Of a DNA stretch of 64,000 bases, positions 53,749 through 63,941 are shown piece after piece. The DNA comes from Leeuwenhoekiella blandensis MED217 (GTDB lineage Bacteria; Bacteroidota; Bacteroidia; Flavobacteriales; Flavobacteriaceae). The stretch covers positions 2,083,687-2,147,686 of the forward strand of contig NZ_CH672395.1 of the NCBI RefSeq assembly GCF_000152985.1, read 5' to 3'. Below the pieces are notes generated by a model. That model did no database searches, was not told where the DNA came from, and worked only from the letters and a program-made list of their open reading frames with translations. Position numbers and translations under genes: made by a program. Each line of letters starts with the position of its first letter. The first letter of the stretch is position 1.

Positions 53749-53830
53749 TTTACAAATGTAAAATATATAATTCAAAGAATTGTTTTACATTTGTAACAGT
53801 GATGTTTGAAATGTAATGTTACAATGGTAA
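53749..53830 (+). promoter_or_regulatory. XRE operator region with three palindromes
   Basis: TTTACAAATGTAAA (53749-53762), TTACATTTGTAA (53785-53796; contains TACATTTG as an exact -7 box at 53786-53793) and the imperfect TTACAATGGTAA (53819-53830) that covers the ATG at 53824. Suggests autoregulation by the XRE protein. The region between the two groups (53583-53748) has no palindrome of this type. Confidence 0.6.
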
Positions 53831-54252
53831 ACAGCGAATTATTTGCCAAAAGGCTACAAAAAGTGATGGATGAGTATGACTTAAATGCCACATCTTTTGC
53901 AGACGCTATAGATGTAGGGCGTTCTTCCATCTCTCATATTATCTCAGGCAGAAATAAGCCGAGTCTCGAATTTGTGATGAAAATAATCGAAGCTTTTCCT
54001 GAGGTTGAATTGTATTGGTTACTTAATGGCAAAGGAAGCTTTCCTAAAAAAGCCAGGCCTACCCCTAACTATAAACCTGCATCGAGTCAGTTGGCTGCAA
54101 ATTTTGACAAGCCTTCAACTCCGGCTCAAGAAGATTTGAATTCTTCAAGTGAGTTCACGCAAAAAAAACCGGCAATAAATTCAGACATAAAAGAAATTGA
54201 ACGTATTGTTATTTTTTACAATGATGGCACTTTTAAAAGTTTTAATCCCTAG
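53824..54252 (+). CDS. XRE-family transcriptional regulator
   Basis: A 142-aa protein. Residues 5-65 form a helix-turn-helix of the XRE type (LFAKRLQKVMDEYDLNATSF, DAIDVGRSSISHIISGRNKP). The C-terminal half has a Pro/Ser-rich linker and ends EIERIVIFYNDGTFKSFNP. ATG 53824 is preferred to the in-frame TTG 53806, which would lie in the operator. Likely controls itself and the divergent M14 gene, inferred from the palindromes. Confidence 0.85.
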   Translation: MVNSELFAKRLQKVMDEYDLNATSFADAIDVGRSSISHIISGRNKPSLEFVMKIIEAFPEVELYWLLNGKGSFPKKARPTPNYKPASSQLAANFDKPSTPAQEDLNSSSEFTQKKPAINSDIKEIERIVIFYNDGTFKSFNP

Positions 54253-54314
54253 TCATATTGGGATTGATATTTCTTCTATAAATTTGGAGTTATATAATCA
54301 AAATATAAACTCCC

Positions 54315-54716
54315 ATGCGGTATTCGCTAATCGCACTTCTCCTCCTGCTATTATTAAACTCATGTTATAGTCCGGAACGTAAGTGTACCGATTTTAAAAA
54401 TGGAACTTTTGAGTTTGAAACCTACCTTGAGGGTGAAATTGTCAAGACAACCTTTACGCGTAATGACACCCTTGAAATCGATTATTATCAAGGCAAAGCC
54501 GACTCTTCAGCAATACGCTGGATCAATGATTGTGAATACATCGCAAATAAAATTAATCCACAAAGTATGATGGATCGTAAAGCGATTCATTTTAAAATAC
54601 TCACCACACAAGACAACACTTATACGTTTGAGTACGCTTTGGTGGGTGACTCTAAAAAACAAAAAGGGACGGTGACAAAAATTGCAGACGCCCCACGTTC
54701 TCCAGATGAATTTTAG
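54315..54716 (+). CDS. Small lipoprotein of unknown function
   Basis: A 133-aa protein with signal and lipobox (MRYSLIALLLLLLLNSCYS, Cys17) and a mature beta-rich part (CTDFKNGTFEFETYLEGEIV, IRWINDCEYIANKINPQ). Related short lipoproteins occur across Flavobacteriaceae and are at times mislabelled as DNA topoisomerase subunits; nothing here supports such a role. 62 bases after the XRE gene. Confidence 0.75.
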   Translation: MRYSLIALLLLLLLNSCYSPERKCTDFKNGTFEFETYLEGEIVKTTFTRNDTLEIDYYQGKADSSAIRWINDCEYIANKINPQSMMDRKAIHFKILTTQDNTYTFEYALVGDSKKQKGTVTKIADAPRSPDEF

Positions 54717-54858
54717 GTGATTTTCCCCTGATGTTGTTTCTTCGCAACTGCAGTAAAATAATTATATTTAGATAATTTATAGATTTTGTAAAATGACTTA
54801 GAATCCTTGTCTATGTTGTATTTTAATTTACCACATCCTCTCAAACAAATTATTTAAA

Positions 54859-56781
54859 GTGTCTTTACAGCTCCGCGTTTTTTTATGCTTATTTATCGTT
54901 TACAGCGCCTCCGTTTCAGGACAGGACAGTATTGAAAATGCTATAAACACAAGTATAGAACAGCGACATGCTTCCTTTGATTCCCTTCAAAAATATACGT
55001 CTGCTTTTAAACGGGATTCATTGGCAATAGCCTCTTTTATTGAAAAGTCAAAGAATGCCGGTTATACCTACGGAAATGCCTTTGGCGAAAATTTATTAGG
55101 AATTTATCTAAGAGATCATTCGTATTATGAGGAAGCTCTAGAGCATCACGATAAAGCGCTAAAACTAGCAAACGAACTCAATGATGTAGAACTTAAAGTT
55201 TCGGTTTTAAATATGACCGGAGTCGTTTACCGTCGCATTGATGCGGTAAGTTCGGCTTTAGACAAACACAATGCTGCACTTGCTCTGGCTGAAAGTCAGT
55301 CTAAAAAATCAAGAGCGCTTTTAAAAGGAATAGCAATTTCTCAAAACAGTATAGGCAACATTTATTTGTTACTTCGAGATTATGATGACGCTGAAAAATT
55401 CTTTAAAATGGCGATCAATAGTGAAGCCAATTTAACCAGCGATCTAGGGCTGGCGATAAATTATGGGAATTTAGGAATCACTTACGAAGAGCGAAAACAA
55501 TATGACAAAGCACTGGAGAATTACAAAAAGTCATTAGAGTACAACAATAAGATTAACAATGATTTAGGTAGGGTTATTTGCAACAATAGTATAGGTCAGG
55601 TTTATTTAAAACAGGGGAAATCTTCTAAGGCTTTGTCACTCATAAATGAAGTGCTTCCCAAAGCTGAAAAGATAGGTGATAAATTTTATATCGCGCTTAC
55701 CTACATAAATCTAGGATGGGCTTATAGCGAATTAGGAAATCATCAACTTGGGGAAGAATACCTGATGAAAGGCAAAGATATAGCTGACGAAAATGATCAT
55801 AAGCAATTTTTAAGTATGGCTTATATGCACCTGTCGCAACTTAAAGAACAACAAGGCAACTACCAGGAAGCATTGGCTTACCAGCGCTCTTCTCAAGAAG
55901 TTCAGGAAGAATACTTAAATCAGGCCAACCAGAAATATGTAACCAACCTGATTTATAAATACGATTCGGAGCAAAAGAAGAATACCATAGAATTACTGAA
56001 GCGAAACAATCAAATCGCTCAGATAGAGCTTTCTCAGAGCAAAAAGAATAATATTTTCATTCTATTACTATCGCTTCTCTTACTTATCATTCTTTTTATC
56101 TTATACCGTCAGATGCGCTTAAAAAACGCAAAGCAACGCCTCAATGCCGAGCAGAAGCTGATGCGCTCACAGATGAATCCTCATTTTATATTTAATGCGC
56201 TCTTGTCTATACGGATCTATCTTCAAAATAGCAATGTAGAAGACGCTATGCGCTATTTAAATCAGTTTGCAAAACTGATACGCTCTATCCTTACGAGTTC
56301 GTTAGAAAAGGAAATTACGCTTCAGGAAGAGCTAGACACGATGCAGCTTTATGTAAATATTGAGAATATTCGATTTTGCAACGAGATCCAGTATGCTGTA
56401 CATATAGACGAACGTGTTGATTTGAAAGCGATAAAAATACCCTCTTTGATTTTACAGCCTTTTATAGAAAATGCGCTATGGCACGGCTTACAACCCAAAG
56501 AGGGTGAAAAACTCTTGACCTTAGACGTTGCTTTGAAAAATGATGAATTTGTTACCATCACTATTACAGATAATGGTATTGGCAGAAAGAAAACTATGGA
56601 AGTCGCCAGTGAAAAGGTAAATACGCAAAAGAAATCAATAGGAATAAACCTAACATTAAGGCGGTTACAAAATTTCTCTAAAAATTTAAGAAACACCTAT
56701 GCGCTTCGCTTTATCGATTTGTATGATGAGCAAGAGTATCCTGCCGGAACTCAAGTTTTGATCGATTTACCCATTAAATAA
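54859..56781 (+). CDS. TPR sensor histidine kinase of the LytS/YehU type
   Basis: A 640-aa protein. Signal peptide (residues 1-21), periplasmic TPR repeats (about 60-370; ALEHHDKALKLANELNDVEL and following), one membrane helix (IFILLLSLLLLIILFILY, about 396-413), then a LytS-type kinase with QMNPHFIFNALLSIRIYLQN (phosphoacceptor His), IENALWHGLQPKEG (N box) and ITDNGIGRKKT (G box). GTG start. No LytTR response regulator follows; instead it converges with the hybrid kinase and overlaps it by 8 bases, so its partner is elsewhere. Confidence 0.92.
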   Translation: MSLQLRVFLCLFIVYSASVSGQDSIENAINTSIEQRHASFDSLQKYTSAFKRDSLAIASFIEKSKNAGYTYGNAFGENLLGIYLRDHSYYEEALEHHDKALKLANELNDVELKVSVLNMTGVVYRRIDAVSSALDKHNAALALAESQSKKSRALLKGIAISQNSIGNIYLLLRDYDDAEKFFKMAINSEANLTSDLGLAINYGNLGITYEERKQYDKALENYKKSLEYNNKINNDLGRVICNNSIGQVYLKQGKSSKALSLINEVLPKAEKIGDKFYIALTYINLGWAYSELGNHQLGEEYLMKGKDIADENDHKQFLSMAYMHLSQLKEQQGNYQEALAYQRSSQEVQEEYLNQANQKYVTNLIYKYDSEQKKNTIELLKRNNQIAQIELSQSKKNNIFILLLSLLLLIILFILYRQMRLKNAKQRLNAEQKLMRSQMNPHFIFNALLSIRIYLQNSNVEDAMRYLNQFAKLIRSILTSSLEKEITLQEELDTMQLYVNIENIRFCNEIQYAVHIDERVDLKAIKIPSLILQPFIENALWHGLQPKEGEKLLTLDVALKNDEFVTITITDNGIGRKKTMEVASEKVNTQKKSIGINLTLRRLQNFSKNLRNTYALRFIDLYDEQEYPAGTQVLIDLPIK

Positions 56782-58831
56782 CATCTTTGGTCTTAGAACC
56801 AAAATGATCATTGAGAACCGTAGTGAGCTTGTTCTTATCTATTGGTTTGGTCAGATAATCACTCATCCCACACTTTAAACCGGAATCTACAGCGCTAATT
56901 GTAGAGTCTGCAGAAAGGCCTAATATAATAGTATCCTTGTACAACTGTTTAATTCGTCGCGTCGCTTCATAACCATCAATATCCGGCATATGAACATCCA
57001 TAAAGATAAGATCATACTTTTTCTGATGAGCCTTGTCCACAGCCTCTTCCCCGTTGTAAGCTATATCAGTCTCTAGGCCAATTTTCTTGAGCAATTGCGA
57101 TAACACAATAACATTAAGTTTGTTATCATCAACAGCGAGAATATTTAACTCAGGAATATCAACTGCTGTTAATTGATCTTGATCAATTTTCTTTTTGCTA
57201 AGCAGATCAAAATCCAAGTTTATTTTAAACTCAGACCCTTCACCTACTTTACTTTTTACCGAAATCGTTCCCCCTAATAATTCTACCAAATGTTTTACGA
57301 TCGACAAGCCTATTCCTCCACCACTATGCTTTTTACGCATTCCGGTATCCAGCTGAATAAAACGATCAAAAATGTCATTTATTTTATCCTCTGGAATACC
57401 GATACCGGTATCAGTTACACGAATTTCTACAGCGACTTTATTGTTCTCTTGACGTTCTGAATAATGTATCGCGATCTTTCCTTTTTGGGTAAACTTGATC
57501 GCGTTGCTTACAATATTATTGAGTATTTGTTCAAATTTGGCCCGGTCGCCTAACACATAACTCTTTGTTTTGGTGTCAACCACAACTTCTAAATCAAGAT
57601 CTTTGCTCTTGACTGGTTGCAAATTAAATTGGCGTAGGTTTTCAATAATATTCAGGGGGCAAAATTCAATATGTGCTACTTCAGAAAAGCCGGATTCCAT
57701 CTTATCTAAACGTAAAATGTCATTGATAAGATTCAATAAGGTTTTTGAAGATTGTTTCAACAAGGATAGGTAATGCTCTTCTTCAAATTTATTATTCCCG
57801 GATCCTATTAAATCGCTGATTCCCACAATCGCATTAAGCGGAGTCCTGATCTCATGACTCATATTTGATAGGAATTCGGTTTTTGCGATAGATGCTTGAT
57901 TGGCTTTAAGCGTTTGTTCTTCTAAACTCAGGTTGAGTTCCTTCAGCTTTTTATTCATACGCAACGTACGACTGGCTGCATTTTGAGCATTTCTGTTAAA
58001 AAATGAAAGCAAACCGATCGCAAGTGATAGGATCAAACCTACTCCAAGCGCATAATCGGCAAGACGCATATTTTCTGCCAAAAAATCTGGATTAGCAAAG
58101 GTTAGCTGAAAATTCCAGGATTCATTCATATCAGAATCCATAATCATAGCGGTTTCAAAAACGTAAAAGGGGTCTGTTTGCGCTTGATCGTAATTGTTGT
58201 AGTTATAAAAACGAGTTCCTTCTTCGTCCTTTATTTGAATAGCAAAATCCTTCAGGTAGTAACTTAATCGATCAAATTCATCGTTGAAATTCATTCCGCC
58301 GGTAACCGTGCCTTTAAATTCGTCTTCGATATATACGGGAACATCTACCAAAAAAGAATTTCCACCTTGAGACAATTGCACCCATTGCGTGATGTTGGTA
58401 ACACCTTGACTAGATTTGCTTTGCCAGTCTTCATAACGATACGCTAATTTTGAAATATCGAGACCAATCGCCGGTACATTAGGTCTTCTCGGGAAAATAT
58501 CCTCTACAATTCCTTTAGGATTGATAAGCTCAACAAAGTCAAGTGACTCGTTTTGTTTAAGTAAACGTTTGGCATCCTGGATCCAGTAATCGTAATAATC
58601 ACCATTAGTTTCCTCGATACGTTCAGCAAGATTTTGAATACCTTGAACATTGCTTCGCACAGTGCGTTTAAAATCCTGAGTAGCAAGACTCCCGGTAAGC
58701 TGAACTTGATCTGAAAGTCGCTGCGGAAGTGTTGATTTAAAATTATGATACACATAAATACACACCAAAGCAGGTATCAAAAACCACAATAGGGAAATCA
58801 AATAATCTTTAGAGGGTACTTTTTTTGCCAT
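56774..58831 (-). CDS. Hybrid sensor histidine kinase with receiver domain
   Basis: A 685-aa inner-membrane protein. Two membrane helices (LLWFLIPALVCIYVYHNF, about 13-30, and YALGVGLILSLAIGLLSFF, about 260-280) flank a periplasmic sensor domain, followed by a coiled coil, HisKA with His326 in FLSNMSHEIRTPLNA, an ATPase domain (DTGIGIPEDKINDIF, HSGGGIGLSIVKHL) and a C-terminal receiver with phosphoacceptor Asp612 in DLIFMDVHMPDIDG. No DNA-binding output, so it must relay through a phosphotransfer or affect another protein. Overlaps the TPR kinase gene end to end by 8 bases. Confidence 0.92.
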   Translation of the reverse strand: MAKKVPSKDYLISLLWFLIPALVCIYVYHNFKSTLPQRLSDQVQLTGSLATQDFKRTVRSNVQGIQNLAERIEETNGDYYDYWIQDAKRLLKQNESLDFVELINPKGIVEDIFPRRPNVPAIGLDISKLAYRYEDWQSKSSQGVTNITQWVQLSQGGNSFLVDVPVYIEDEFKGTVTGGMNFNDEFDRLSYYLKDFAIQIKDEEGTRFYNYNNYDQAQTDPFYVFETAMIMDSDMNESWNFQLTFANPDFLAENMRLADYALGVGLILSLAIGLLSFFNRNAQNAASRTLRMNKKLKELNLSLEEQTLKANQASIAKTEFLSNMSHEIRTPLNAIVGISDLIGSGNNKFEEEHYLSLLKQSSKTLLNLINDILRLDKMESGFSEVAHIEFCPLNIIENLRQFNLQPVKSKDLDLEVVVDTKTKSYVLGDRAKFEQILNNIVSNAIKFTQKGKIAIHYSERQENNKVAVEIRVTDTGIGIPEDKINDIFDRFIQLDTGMRKKHSGGGIGLSIVKHLVELLGGTISVKSKVGEGSEFKINLDFDLLSKKKIDQDQLTAVDIPELNILAVDDNKLNVIVLSQLLKKIGLETDIAYNGEEAVDKAHQKKYDLIFMDVHMPDIDGYEATRRIKQLYKDTIILGLSADSTISAVDSGLKCGMSDYLTKPIDKNKLTTVLNDHFGSKTKDVI

Positions 58832-58960
58832 TTACTTCGTTGTCACTACGATAAAGAGTATTAAAAGTAGTGAATTTAAATTACGCGAAGTATATAATAT
58901 TACTATTTAATCGATAAAAAGCTTAAAAAAATATTAAAAGGAATCAAAGTAAGTAAACAC

Positions 58961-59413
58961 TTACTTTTTATTAGAATTATTAGATTTTAACAAGTTGTTT
59001 TGTTCTTCAAGTAATTCATTCATTTTAGCCAATAGCGCTATATTCTTAGGGGTTTCAACAGCAGGATTTTTTTCATCTTCACTCTGCTTTTTCAAACTAT
59101 TCATGAGTTTGACCACTATAAAAACAACAATAGCAATAATAAAAAAGTCAATAAGAACTTCTATTAATTCACCATACCCAATAGCTATTTCCGCTACTTC
59201 GGTACCGTCTTGTGCGGTATACGCATTCTTTAAAATGATTTTTTTGTTTGCCATCTGCACACCGTCTGTCAAAAGGGATAATGGCGGCATCATCACTTTT
59301 TTCACGATAACATCAATGACATTTTGAAAAGCAGCCCCAATAATAACACCTATAGCGATGTCTACCATATTGCCTTTGACGGCAAAGTTTTTAAACTCTT
59401 GAATTAAACCCAT
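58961..59413 (-). CDS. mscL: Large-conductance mechanosensitive channel
   Basis: Opens under membrane tension to release solutes at osmotic downshock. 150 aa with two helices (FAVKGNMVDIAIGVIIGAAF at the N-terminus, and FIIAIVVFIVVKLMNSLKK). N-terminal MGLIQEFKNFAVKGN and G-rich first helix are typical of MscL. The C-terminal helix after the second membrane segment is a coiled coil ending NNLLKSNNSNKK. It lies 3 bases from the parC stop, so it is probably the third gene of the parE-parC operon. Confidence 0.93.
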   Translation of the reverse strand: MGLIQEFKNFAVKGNMVDIAIGVIIGAAFQNVIDVIVKKVMMPPLSLLTDGVQMANKKIILKNAYTAQDGTEVAEIAIGYGELIEVLIDFFIIAIVVFIVVKLMNSLKKQSEDEKNPAVETPKNIALLAKMNELLEEQNNLLKSNNSNKK

Positions 59414-59416
59414 ACC

Positions 59417-62044
59417 TTAAAAAAGTGATCCTTGAGTGCCATCCCCTTTTACATCATCATCCTCTTCAGGCGTAACTTCTGATTCGCTATCTGACTCGAT
59501 CACTTCTTGTTCTGGCTCTTCTTCTGGTTCCTCCTCATAAGGCAAAGGATCAAGAAGATTGATTTGTTTTAATTTTTCAGTATAAAACTGATTACCTAAA
59601 GCATTGATTCCTTTAATTGCTATAAACTCTTCTATATCAACACTTTCGTTGGGTTTTTGATCTTTGTTTCTTTCTTTATAAAACACCATCTCAACCACCG
59701 GTCTATAGTCTGTAGACACGATCTCTAATTGAGTATCTGCGTGATCTGAAACAAAAACCTCTTCCTTTTCCGGGTTCTCGATCAAAAAGCGTTTTACATA
59801 ATAGCGCTCCCGGTTTCCGTCCCAGTAAATTGCAGAGATGGGTTTGTTGGGGATCCATTTTTCAAGCACGATCATCTTGGTATCAAACCTTGTGGTGAGT
59901 TCTGGTGTTATGGTTTTTACAACACCGTCTTGAGTAATGATCAATAAACGATCTTCTCCTTTAAATTCTCCCAACAACTCTCCTCTTCCGTCAACATTAA
60001 GACGCTGAACGGTATCGTCGAACCATATTTTACGCGGCTTGAGTGTTGAAACTCCCTTCTCTTTTAATTCAATCGTGCGTACCGAATGCTTCGTAGCAAG
60101 ATTTCCGTTAGCGTTTCTTCCTTTTATTAGAATATCAGAAAAGTCAAGATCAAATTTGAGTTTTTTGATATTCCCTACAGCTCTTAAATAAACCGATACA
60201 ACTTCGGCCTCTCCATTAGGATTTGCTGAGAAATACAATACTTGCGAGCCTTTTTTACCTTTGGTCATATCGTATTCCCGGTCACGCGTTACACTCGTTA
60301 CATTAAAGCGTTTAACATAAGTGGCACCGCCTTTACCGTCCCGATACAGCATATTATAAATCGTACGCTTGTCTTTCTTTTTAAATACGGCTACGTGTAT
60401 GATGTCTTTACCTACAAAGGTCTTGGTGTCTACTTTGGTCACCATCATAACTCCTTCTTTGGTAAATACGATAATATCATCAATATCAGCACAATCGGTG
60501 ACGTACTCATCTTTTTTAAGAGATGTACCTACAAAACCTTCTTTGCGATTTACGTACAACTTGGTGTTACGAATAACCACCTTAGAAGCTTCGATATCAT
60601 CAAAAAGTTTTATTTCGGTCTTACGTTCGCGACCTGCACCAAATTCCTTTTTAAGTCTTTTGAAATAGGCGATCGCATAATCTGTGAGATGCTCCAGATG
60701 ATGCTTTACCTCTGCGATTTGATCTTCTAAAGCTTCAATGCGTTGCTGGGCCTTATCGATATCAAATTTTGAAATACGCTTGATCCTAATTTCAGTAAGA
60801 CGAACCAAATCTTCCTCAACAACGGGACGTTTTAAATGACCGATGTGTGGCTTAAGCCCTTCATTTATGGCGTGAAGCACGCCGTCCCAAGTAGTTTCTT
60901 CTTCGATATCACGATAGATCCTGTTTTCGATAAAGATGCGCTCGAGCGATGCATAATGCCATTGATTTTCAAGCTCTTCAAGTTGAATTTCTAATTCCTG
61001 ACGCAATAAATCTTTAGTACGATCTGTAGAGATCCTAAGCATTTCACTAACCCCAACAAATAGAGGTTTGTTGTCTTCAATTACACAACCTAATGGCGAA
61101 ATCGAAACCTCGCAATTGGTAAAAGCATAAAGCGCTCCAATGGTTTTGTCGGGAGAAAGACCAGCCGGTAAATGCACCAAGATTTCCACCTGAGAAGAGG
61201 TGTTATCCTCAATACGTTTTATTTTAAGCTTTCCTTTATCATTTGCTTTTAATATATTATCAATCAGCGATGTAGTTGTGGTGGTAAAAGGTATTTCGGT
61301 AATTACCAAAGTGTTCTTGTCGAGCTGACTTATTTTAGCTCTAACGCGTATGCGACCGCCACGTTTTCCATCTTTATAATCACTAAAATCGGCCTCTCCT
61401 GCGGAAGGAAAATCAGGTAAAATTTTAAATTTCTTTCCTTCTAAATGTTTAACCGAAGCATCGATCAATTCCACAAAATTATGCGGCAGCACTTTTGTGC
61501 TTAAACCTACCGCGATACCTTCAGCACCTTGAGCCAGCAAAAGCGGAAATTTTACCGGAAGGTTTATAGGTTCTTTTCTACGACCGTCGTAGGAAGCTTG
61601 CCAATCTGTAATTTTCGGACTAAACAAAACTTCCAATGCAAATTTTGAAAGTCTCGCTTCGATATATCGCGAAGCAGCAGCACTATCACCGGTAAGCGTA
61701 TTCCCCCAGTTTCCTTGTGTATCGATCAAAAGGTCTTTTTGGCCCATTTGTACCATCGCATCTGCAATACTTGCATCACCGTGCGGATGGTACTGCATCG
61801 TATGTCCCACGATATTGGCTACTTTATTATAACGCCCATCATCAAGATCTTTCATCGAGTGCATGATTCGGCGTTGTACAGGTTTGAAACCATCTTCGAT
61901 TGCAGGTACCGCACGCTCTAAAATAACATAGGATGCATAATCAAGAAACCAATCTTTAAACATCCCCGTTACACGGGTGATGGTTTCGCCGGAATTCTCG
62001 TCTTCTGGTTGGTCTAAATTTGGATCTTCGTAGTTTTCGCTCAT
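59417..62044 (-). CDS. parC: DNA topoisomerase IV subunit A
   Basis: Cuts and rejoins DNA to decatenate replicated chromosomes. 875 aa. Active Tyr127 lies in AAASRYIEARLSKFA, with GHTMQYHPHGDASIADAM before it. The C-terminal part has beta-propeller-like repeats but no GyrA box (QRRGGKG), so ParC is preferred over GyrA. The C-terminus is strongly acidic (residues 836-870). Adjacent parE supports the call. Confidence 0.93.
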   Translation of the reverse strand: MSENYEDPNLDQPEDENSGETITRVTGMFKDWFLDYASYVILERAVPAIEDGFKPVQRRIMHSMKDLDDGRYNKVANIVGHTMQYHPHGDASIADAMVQMGQKDLLIDTQGNWGNTLTGDSAAASRYIEARLSKFALEVLFSPKITDWQASYDGRRKEPINLPVKFPLLLAQGAEGIAVGLSTKVLPHNFVELIDASVKHLEGKKFKILPDFPSAGEADFSDYKDGKRGGRIRVRAKISQLDKNTLVITEIPFTTTTTSLIDNILKANDKGKLKIKRIEDNTSSQVEILVHLPAGLSPDKTIGALYAFTNCEVSISPLGCVIEDNKPLFVGVSEMLRISTDRTKDLLRQELEIQLEELENQWHYASLERIFIENRIYRDIEEETTWDGVLHAINEGLKPHIGHLKRPVVEEDLVRLTEIRIKRISKFDIDKAQQRIEALEDQIAEVKHHLEHLTDYAIAYFKRLKKEFGAGRERKTEIKLFDDIEASKVVIRNTKLYVNRKEGFVGTSLKKDEYVTDCADIDDIIVFTKEGVMMVTKVDTKTFVGKDIIHVAVFKKKDKRTIYNMLYRDGKGGATYVKRFNVTSVTRDREYDMTKGKKGSQVLYFSANPNGEAEVVSVYLRAVGNIKKLKFDLDFSDILIKGRNANGNLATKHSVRTIELKEKGVSTLKPRKIWFDDTVQRLNVDGRGELLGEFKGEDRLLIITQDGVVKTITPELTTRFDTKMIVLEKWIPNKPISAIYWDGNRERYYVKRFLIENPEKEEVFVSDHADTQLEIVSTDYRPVVEMVFYKERNKDQKPNESVDIEEFIAIKGINALGNQFYTEKLKQINLLDPLPYEEEPEEEPEQEVIESDSESEVTPEEDDDVKGDGTQGSLF

Positions 62045-62084
62045 AGTGCTTTATCTCAAAAGATAAATAGGGAGTTTTCTAATT

Positions 62085-63941
62085 TTAATTTTCTAAAACA
62101 GGATCTAATTCAACTTTAAGGTTGTTGATGATAAACTTTTGACGGTCTGGAGTGTTTTTACCCATATAGAATTGTAAAATTTCTTCAATAGACATCGCTT
62201 CATCTAACATAATTGGCGCCAAACGAATATTTTCTCCAATAAAGTGTTTAAACTCATCCGGAGAAATTTCACCAAGACCTTTAAATCGAGTAATTTCAGG
62301 TTTACCACTCAATTCTTCAATCGCATCTCTTCGCTCCTGCTCGCTGTAACAATAAATAGTTTTCTTTTTATTACGCACTCTAAAAAGTGGCGTCTCGAGA
62401 ATGAACAAATGCCCCTCCTTGATCAGCTCCGGGAAAAATTGAAGAAAGAACGTTATAAGTAATAAGCGAATGTGCATCCCGTCGACATCGGCATCTGTTG
62501 CGATCACAATATTGTTATATCGCAAATCTTCCATCGACTCTTCAATATTCAAAGCAGATTGCAAGAGGTTGAATTCTTCATTCTCATATACGATCTTCTT
62601 ACTCATATTGTAAGAATTAAGCGGTTTACCACGTAAACTAAAAACAGCTTGTGTATTTACATCCCGCGATTTTGTGATCGAGCCCGAAGCAGAATCCCCC
62701 TCGGTTATAAAAAGGGTGCTCTCTAGATTACGTTCCTTCTTACTGTCAGTAAGATGCACTCGACAATCTCTGAGCTTTTTATTATGTAAACTCGCTTTTT
62801 TTGCGCGCTCCTTAGCCAGTTTTCTAATTCCGCTTAACTCGGTACGCTCCCGCTCTGCCTGCAAAATTTTACGCTGAAGCTTTTCTGCAGTCTCAGGATT
62901 CTTATGTAAATAATTATCAAGCTTTGTTTTGAGGAAATCATTTACATAGGTTCGCACCGTAGGTAATTCCCCGCCCATATCTGTAGAACCGAGTTTTGTT
63001 TTGGTCTGCGACTCAAAAACCGGCTCCATTACCTTGATGCTTATTGCAGAAACGATAGATTTACGTATATCTGAAGCATCATAATTTTTATTGTAAAACT
63101 CTCTGATCGTACGCACAACGGCTTCTCTAAAAGCGGCCTGATGCGTCCCTCCTTGCGTCGTGTTCTGACCATTAACAAATGAATGATACTCTTCAGAATA
63201 CTGCGTGCGACTGTGGGTAAGCGCAACTTCAATATCATCTCCCCGCAAATGAATTATAGGATACAGAATGTCATTTTCGGCAATACGATCACCCAGCAAA
63301 TCTTTCAGTCCGTTTTCAGAATAGAATTTTTCACCATTAAAAACAATGGTCAATCCCGGATTGAGATAGACGTAGTTTTTAAGCATTCGCGAGACATACT
63401 CATTTCTGAACTTGTAGTTTTTGAAAATGGTATCATCAGGAACAAACGTAATTTTGGTACCCTTGCGTCGCGAAGTTTCGTCGAGAAACTCTTCATCTTT
63501 TAGAGTCCCGCGTTCAAACTCAGCCGAAGCCGATTTGTTATCTCGCGTAGATTCAACTCTAAAGTATTCTGAAAGCGCATTTACCGCTTTGGTACCTACA
63601 CCGTTGAGTCCAACTGATTTTTTAAACGCTCGGGAATCATACTTACCACCGGTATTCATTTTAGAAACCACATCAACCACTTTACCCAATGGTATACCAC
63701 GACCGTAATCACGTACGATCACTCGGGTTCCCTGAATGCTGACTTCAATGGTTTTACCGGCGCCCATCACAAACTCATCGATAGAGTTGTCAAGCACCTC
63801 TTTTAAAAGAATATAAATACCATCGTCTGCACTCGAGCCGTCTCCCAGTTTACCAATGTACATTCCAGGACGCATACGTATATGCTCCTTCCAGTCAAGG
63901 GATCTAATATTGTCCTCGGTGTATTTTGTTTGTTCTGCCAT
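62085..63941 (-). CDS. parE: DNA topoisomerase IV subunit B
   Basis: The ATPase subunit of topoisomerase IV. 618 aa. GHKL motifs: [15 protein letters not shown] (Asn and Glu), [16 protein letters not shown] and [17 protein letters not shown]; the TOPRIM motifs [14 protein letters not shown] and [16 protein letters not shown]. Length is nearer ParE than GyrB. A TATATTAG at 63967-63960 on the minus strand is a possible -7 box, 18 bases before the ATG. 40 bases separate it from parC. Confidence 0.94.
   Translation of the reverse strand: MAEQTKYTEDNIRSLDWKEHIRMRPGMYIGKLGDGSSADDGIYILLKEVLDNSIDEFVMGAGKTIEVSIQGTRVIVRDYGRGIPLGKVVDVVSKMNTGGKYDSRAFKKSVGLNGVGTKAVNALSEYFRVESTRDNKSASAEFERGTLKDEEFLDETSRRKGTKITFVPDDTIFKNYKFRNEYVSRMLKNYVYLNPGLTIVFNGEKFYSENGLKDLLGDRIAENDILYPIIHLRGDDIEVALTHSRTQYSEEYHSFVNGQNTTQGGTHQAAFREAVVRTIREFYNKNYDASDIRKSIVSAISIKVMEPVFESQTKTKLGSTDMGGELPTVRTYVNDFLKTKLDNYLHKNPETAEKLQRKILQAERERTELSGIRKLAKERAKKASLHNKKLRDCRVHLTDSKKERNLESTLFITEGDSASGSITKSRDVNTQAVFSLRGKPLNSYNMSKKIVYENEEFNLLQSALNIEESMEDLRYNNIVIATDADVDGMHIRLLLITFFLQFFPELIKEGHLFILETPLFRVRNKKKTIYCYSEQERRDAIEELSGKPEITRFKGLGEISPDEFKHFIGENIRLAPIMLDEAMSIEEILQFYMGKNTPDRQKFIINNLKVELDPVLEN

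Noticed and set aside
60242-60730. 162-codon plus-strand ORF inside parC
   Set aside because: Antisense shadow of a confidently identified gene; no motif of its own.
59417-63941. gyrA/gyrB instead of parC/parE
   Set aside because: No GyrA-box in the A subunit, and the B subunit is 618 aa, shorter than typical GyrB with its insert; adjacency of both genes also favours topoisomerase IV.
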